From positions 1 through 55,320 of the forward strand of contig DASRSD010000008.1 in the NCBI GenBank assembly GCA_035656635.1: a DNA stretch of 55,320 nucleotides, read 5' to 3'. Each line of letters opens with the position of its first letter. Within the stretch, counting starts at the first letter, position 1. This stretch comes from Pirellulales bacterium (GTDB taxonomy: Bacteria > Planctomycetota > Planctomycetia > Pirellulales > JADZDJ01). This document shows positions 51,608 to 55,320 of the stretch, piece after piece. The notes beneath the pieces were generated by a model that worked only from the letters and a program-made list of their open reading frames with translations, made no database searches and was not told the origin of the DNA. The position numbers and the translations under genes are program-made.

Positions 51608-52026
51608 GTCGCAAGGCCTCCTTGCCCTGCTCGGCGGTGAGTGCGGCATCTGCCGCCTTCACAACCTGTCCCGTTGCCCCCGGAACTTGGTCGAGACGTA
51701 CAAACCGAAAAGCCAGCGGCCGCTTCCTTCCTGGTTACGGCGCGCTCGTGAAAAAGCGATCTCAATTGCACTGCAAACGGGGCCGAATTGTGGCGATTTC
51801 CGCATTCCTGTCAAGGCGATTTCGGCTGACTTTCAAACCCCTATTTTTTTGCTTGCACCGAGTGCGCATGCCTGCTGGCTTCTTCACCTTCTTACCTGCT
51901 CGCCTCCCTTACCTCATCAAGCTCCGCACCTTGCATTTTGCACTGCATTCAGCTACCTGCATTCCTCTCTCATCACCTCCGCATTCCCCATTCCGCATTC
52001 CCCATTTTGCCGTTACGCTATCACGC
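51608..52026. other. Divergent intergenic region murE / HTH-PTS gene
   Basis: About 420 bases. A reading frame is open from 51622 into the HTH-PTS gene but has no family resemblance before the Met at 52027. The right half (51880-52010) is pyrimidine-rich plus-strand sequence made of short recurring phrases (cttcacc, cttacctg, cattcc), like those at 48420-48540. It ends with two copies of GCATTCCCCATT. No clear promoter could be assigned. Confidence 0.5.
51981..52008. repeat. GCATTCCCCATT direct repeat
   Basis: gcattccccattcc (51981-51994) and gcattccccatttt (51995-52008). It is the reverse-complement counterpart of the GGGGAATG repeat at 27260-27292. Confidence 0.7.
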
Positions 52027-52737
52027 ATGGCAGAAGAAGATTTTGATTTGCAGCGGCTGGCTGTCTATTTGCATTTAACGCCGGCGCAAGTAAGCCGCCT
52101 GGCGGAGCGCGGCAAAATTCCGGGACGCAAAGTTCAGGAGCAATGGCGGTTTTCGCAAGCGGATGTGCATCACTGGCTGGAGAGCCGCATTGGATTGTCC
52201 GATCAGGAAGAGTTGCAGCAAATGGAAGCCATTGTTCGGCCGGCCGCAGGGCATTTGCTAGCTCCGGTGGGCATTAGCCAACTGCTGCCGCTGGCCGCAA
52301 TCGAAGTGCCTTTGCTGGCGAAAACGCGCAATTCGGTAATCACCGCTATGGCCGAAGTGGCTGCCCGCACCGGGCTGTTGTGGGACCCGCAAAAAATGGC
52401 CGAAGCGGTCCGTGCCCGGGAAGATATGCACCCAACGGCGCTGGAAATTGGCGTGGCGCTGATGCACCCGCGCCGGCCGACGACCAGCATTTTAGGCGAA
52501 GCGTTTTTAGCGTTTGGCCGAACGGAAAACAGCATTCCGTTTGGCGGACGCAGTGGTTTAATGACCGACTTGTTCTTTCTGATTTGCTCGACCGACGACC
52601 GTGGTCACTTGCAAACCTTGGCGCGCTTGAGTCGAATCATTGCCGAACCGGAATTGCTGGCCGCGCTGCGAGCCGCGCCAGATGCCGAAGCCGTCCGACA
52701 AGCAATTCAAACGGCCGAAGCAAAATTGAATGCGTAG
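52027..52737 (+). CDS. HTH / PTS-IIA fusion, putative regulator
   Basis: 236 residues from ATG 52027. Residues 1-62 are an excisionase/MerR-like helix-turn-helix (LHLTPAQVSRLAERGKIPGRK, WRFSQADVHHWL). Residues about 80-236 resemble a fructose/PtsN-type EIIA domain: phosphorylatable His147 in IGVALMHPRR, GRTENSIPFGG, FFLICSTDD and the terminal LARLSRIIAEPELLAALR. No sugar-transport partner is present, so it is probably a phospho-responsive DNA-binding protein. Confidence 0.8.
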   Translation: MAEEDFDLQRLAVYLHLTPAQVSRLAERGKIPGRKVQEQWRFSQADVHHWLESRIGLSDQEELQQMEAIVRPAAGHLLAPVGISQLLPLAAIEVPLLAKTRNSVITAMAEVAARTGLLWDPQKMAEAVRAREDMHPTALEIGVALMHPRRPTTSILGEAFLAFGRTENSIPFGGRSGLMTDLFFLICSTDDRGHLQTLARLSRIIAEPELLAALRAAPDAEAVRQAIQTAEAKLNA

Positions 52738-52746
52738 CGCACCTGC

Positions 52747-53604
52747 ATGAATCAAACTCTACCCACGTTGTGGATTGGCCCTACGGATCAAGCCGAATTC
52801 CGCGCGGCGGCCGCCTGGCTAATTGGCCGCGGGGCTTGGACAGCCGGCAATGTGCCTGCGGCGCTCCATTTGCTGACCGAGAAAGGCTTGGCTCCGGCGG
52901 TGATTGTTTTGGCAGAGTTTTCTCCGCCGCGCATCTCGAAAGGCCAGCTTGAAGCGTTGCACCAAGCGGCGCCGCTGGCCCGAATCGTGCGCCTGTTGGG
53001 GCCGTGGTTCGAGGGAGAAGTTCGCACTGGCCTGCCGCTGCCCGCCGCGCTGCGAATTTACTGGCATCAATGGCCGAGCCACTTGCCGCGGTTGGTTACG
53101 CCTGTGCCTGCCGATGGGGACCATGGCGAAACGGTTTTTAACCCCTGGCTGATCTCTCCTGCCACAGCGGCCGATGACGAACGGTTGCTGGCCTGCGACC
53201 CTTTGAATTCGGCGCGCTCCAATTCCTCGACCGCGCTCATTGCCGTGGTTTCGCCGCAGCGCGAAACAGGTCAAGCCTTGTGCGATGTCTGCTCGCTACG
53301 AGGATGGAAAACCGTTTGGCTTCGAACACCGCCGGTGGAAACGCCGTTGAAGGTCGACACCATTGTTTTTGATTCCAGTGCTTGCGCCCAGGCGGAGCTA
53401 GCCACGGTGGCCGCGCTGCAAGCAATTTCCGGCCACGCGCCGCTTGTGGTTCTCCAGGGCTTTCCGCGCAGCGAAGATATTGCCCAGTGGCACGCCGCCG
53501 GCGCTGCGGCAGTCGTCTCCAAGCCGTTTCTCGCCGCCGATTTACTGGGGCAAATTGCCCAATGTGTAGCGCGCCCGCCGCAGTGTGAAGGTGCTGGAGT
53601 GTGA
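52747..53604 (+). CDS. Protein with receiver-like halves, unknown function
   Basis: 285 residues. The C-terminal half (about 160-275) has the outline of a response-regulator receiver, ending GAAAVVSKPFLAADLLGQIAQ (the KPF lysine), but the usual acidic pocket and clear phospho-Asp are missing. The first half (1-110, VIVLAEFSPPRISKGQ) may be another, more degenerate copy. It starts 9 bases after the HTH-PTS gene and is probably in its operon. Confidence 0.6.
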   Translation: MNQTLPTLWIGPTDQAEFRAAAAWLIGRGAWTAGNVPAALHLLTEKGLAPAVIVLAEFSPPRISKGQLEALHQAAPLARIVRLLGPWFEGEVRTGLPLPAALRIYWHQWPSHLPRLVTPVPADGDHGETVFNPWLISPATAADDERLLACDPLNSARSNSSTALIAVVSPQRETGQALCDVCSLRGWKTVWLRTPPVETPLKVDTIVFDSSACAQAELATVAALQAISGHAPLVVLQGFPRSEDIAQWHAAGAAAVVSKPFLAADLLGQIAQCVARPPQCEGAGV

Positions 53605-53668
53605 TGTGCCGCAGTGCGATCGTGCCGCAGTGTTAACGAGACCAGTGTGAACGAGCCGGCGGGTCAAT

Positions 53669-54403
53669 TCAGAACTCGGCGAACTCGTCCACTTCGACGC
53701 GCACAATTTCCCGTTTCCAATCGGGCTCGTGAATCGGCCAAGCGCGAATGGCCGGCGGACCATCATCATAAACCGCTTGGCAAGTTTCGTGGGCCTGGCG
53801 ACGAGCCTGAAGTTCTCGCGCGCACGGCGGGGCCAGCCGATAGCCGGCATTGCTTTTTCGCCATGCAAGTTGGTTTTGATCGTATACCGATAAAATCACC
53901 GGCGGCGGAAAATCGAGCATCCGCCGGGCGATCAACTCGTGGCTGGCGGTGGTGTAAATTTCTTTCAACCGCAGCAAATCCCACTGGCACTCGTTCCCGG
54001 CGCGATGAAACGATTTGTGTGGCAACAACAATCGCGCCGCCATGCCGTTGGCGATGGTCTCGCGCGCCTGTTGCGGCACTAAATGAGGGTCGACCGCCAA
54101 TTGCGCAAACACTTTTTCCGCCAACGCTTCGCCAATTTCATGCGCCACGGCCCAATGCAGCCGTTCCGGGCGCGGGTCGTGCTTGACAAAAATCGATGCC
54201 GCGTTTCTCCCATTGGTCATGGCCAAATTGACCAGCCGTGCCCGCCCCTGTTGCCGATCGTCCCAGGCCACGGTCAGGCCCAGCCGCTGCGCCAAGGCGA
54301 CCGCATCGATCGGCGTCTTATCGCACCGTACGCTCCGCAGCGCACGGCGGGCCACTATATCTAGCGCTCCCGCTAATTCTTCCCGCGAAATTTCCGGCAG
54401 CAT
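53669..54403 (-). CDS. ImmA/IrrE-family protein
   Basis: 244 residues. TPIDAVALAQRLGLTV, then HWAVAHEIGEALAEK and ETIANGMAARLLLP, is the ImmA/IrrE layout (helix with HExxH, then E-x-x-A-N). Here the helix reads HEIGE, so the second zinc His is Glu; peptidase activity is therefore uncertain. Members cleave repressors, often next to an XRE regulator; none is adjacent. A near-consensus promoter lies upstream. Confidence 0.8.
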   Translation of the reverse strand: MLPEISREELAGALDIVARRALRSVRCDKTPIDAVALAQRLGLTVAWDDRQQGRARLVNLAMTNGRNAASIFVKHDPRPERLHWAVAHEIGEALAEKVFAQLAVDPHLVPQQARETIANGMAARLLLPHKSFHRAGNECQWDLLRLKEIYTTASHELIARRMLDFPPPVILSVYDQNQLAWRKSNAGYRLAPPCARELQARRQAHETCQAVYDDGPPAIRAWPIHEPDWKREIVRVEVDEFAEF

Positions 54404-54422
54404 GACGGCACCCAGTTAGTGT

Positions 54423-54458
54423 ACATATGTTTATATCATGCGGGTCGGTCCCTGTCAA
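54423..54458 (-). promoter_or_regulatory. Near-consensus sigma-70 promoter with 8-bp palindrome
   Basis: On the minus strand: TTGACA (54458-54453), exactly 17 bases, TATAAA (54435-54430). The palindrome ACATATGT (54423-54430) overlaps the expected start of transcription, a good operator position. The ImmA/IrrE ATG is 26 bases past the -10. Confidence 0.7.
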
Positions 54459-54586
54459 GCAATTGGTAAGCCGCCGGTTAGGCAGGCGAATTCGTTTTGA
54501 GCGGTCCACTCGTCAGCGCGCTGGGTTTCGGATAAGATGAAGAACCTGAACATTGCGCTCCATCATTCACTGATAAAGGCCCCCAT

Positions 54587-55320
54587 TTGTCCGCCATAGC
54601 CGAAAAACCCGCCCAAACCAATTGCAAAGGCACCTACGCTTTTGTCAGCCTCGGCTGCCCCAAAAACCTGGTCGATAGCGAACGCATGCTGGGCCTGCTG
54701 CAGCTCGATGGCTACCGCCTGGTGCACGAACCGCAGGGGGCAGATTTCGTCGTCGTCAACACGTGTGGCTTTATCGAGCGGGCCCGCGAAGAATCGTATT
54801 CCACCATTCACGAAATGCTGGAACTGAAGCGGAGTGGCGATATCCGGGGCGTCATTGTTTCTGGCTGCCTGGCGGAGCGCGAAAAAGAAGTGCTGCTGGA
54901 AAAATGCCCGGAGGTAGATTACATCGTCGGCGTGTTTGGCCGCGAGCAGGTAACGCAAGTGGCCGATCGTTTGGTCGGCCGGCTGGCGGAGCAACGCAGC
55001 GTGTTCCGGCCGGCGCCTTCGCGCCCATTTTCCGATCGTTCCCGGTTACGAATCACCCCGCGGCATTTTGCCTATTTGAAAATTTCCGAAGGCTGCGATC
55101 GCCTGTGTACGTTTTGCGCAATTCCCAAAATGCGCGGCAAGCACGCCACCAAGCCGATGGAAGAAGTGCTGGAGGAAGCCGCCGAGCTGGCGGCCGACGG
55201 CGTGCGCGAACTCATCATCGTGGCCCAAGATACCACGTATTACGGTCTCGATTTATACGGCCAGCCGCGCCTGGCGGAACTGCTGCGGAAACTGGTCAAA
55301 GTGCCCGGCCTGGATTGGAT
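54587..55320 (+). CDS. rimO: Ribosomal protein S12 methylthiotransferase (3' end outside window)
   Basis: 244 residues visible, running off the end. I start at TTG 54587, with AAAGG 7 bases upstream; no ATG lies before the conserved region. N-terminal MTTase domain: [28 protein letters not shown] and SGCLAERE hold the three auxiliary-cluster cysteines. The radical-SAM site is [11 protein letters not shown] (CxxxCxxC). [12 protein letters not shown] separates RimO from the tRNA enzyme MiaB. Modifies an Asp of S12. Confidence 0.93.
   Translation, partial: MSAIAEKPAQTNCKGTYAFVSLGCPKNLVDSERMLGLLQLDGYRLVHEPQGADFVVVNTCGFIERAREESYSTIHEMLELKRSGDIRGVIVSGCLAEREKEVLLEKCPEVDYIVGVFGREQVTQVADRLVGRLAEQRSVFRPAPSRPFSDRSRLRITPRHFAYLKISEGCDRLCTFCAIPKMRGKHATKPMEEVLEEAAELAADGVRELIIVAQDTTYYGLDLYGQPRLAELLRKLVKVPGLDW

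Noticed and set aside
51622-52026. N-terminal extension of the HTH-PTS protein
   Set aside because: The extension is encoded by pyrimidine-rich repeat sequence and has no domain pattern; the HTH begins directly after the Met at 52027.

Overview
The window looks like a chromosomal segment of a planctomycete, probably Pirellulales-like. Four things point there: a cytochrome c/DUF1592-type protein followed by a DUF1552 protein, a secreted enzyme carrying both dockerin repeats and a PEP-CTERM tail, a peptidoglycan gene cluster in which no ftsZ, ftsA, ftsW or murD is seen, and typical planctomycete small gene families. This placement rests on gene content only; no rRNA or tRNA gene was found.

Layout. 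1-9.4 kb: the end of a FadL-type outer-membrane protein, a PhcB-like SAM methyltransferase, and a divergent 2,008-residue hybrid sensor kinase (protein-kinase-like domain, AAA ATPase, TPRs, GAF, histidine kinase, receivers), then a GT2 glycosyltransferase. 9.7-26.7 kb: an MsrB-MsrA fusion; a rhamnogalacturonan-lyase-like (PL4) secreted enzyme; a frameshifted LssY_C remnant; the cytochrome/DUF1592 plus DUF1552 pair; a large Tat-exported putative glycosidase; a TPR glycosyltransferase of the TMTC type; a zinc-ribbon membrane protein; a pectinesterase-like protein; a GH16 glycosidase; a small membrane protein. Several of these suggest use of pectin-like or algal polysaccharides. 26.8-33.1 kb: a cytosine deaminase; a GntR/ABC-transporter operon; a DUF4160/DUF2442 pair; ispG; an antitoxin-like gene and hicBA. 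33.3-41.2 kb: a metallopeptidase-like lipoprotein, a double GNAT protein, a Rieske protein, thiL, an HtrA-like protease, a small lipoprotein, a membrane-anchored Rossmann protein with an SDR, and csrA.

41.2-51.6 kb, minus strand: murE-murF-mraY-murG-murC-murB-ddl-ftsQ-like, making UDP-MurNAc-pentapeptide and lipid II. A 522-bp repeat-rich noncoding patch interrupts it between murF and mraY. 51.6-55.3 kb: an HTH/PTS-IIA fusion, a receiver-like protein of unknown role, an ImmA/IrrE-family protein with a strong promoter, and the 5' part of rimO.

The most notable observations are the methyltransferase/giant-kinase locus (possible fatty-acid-ester signalling), the composite repeat patch inside the mur cluster, the trimmed division cluster, the LssY_C pseudogene, and promoters placed so close to start codons that the messages should be leaderless. 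Many starts were chosen from ribosome-binding sites or signal peptides and differ from the longest possible reading frame; this is stated in each entry. Family names come from recognition of motifs, not from a database search.
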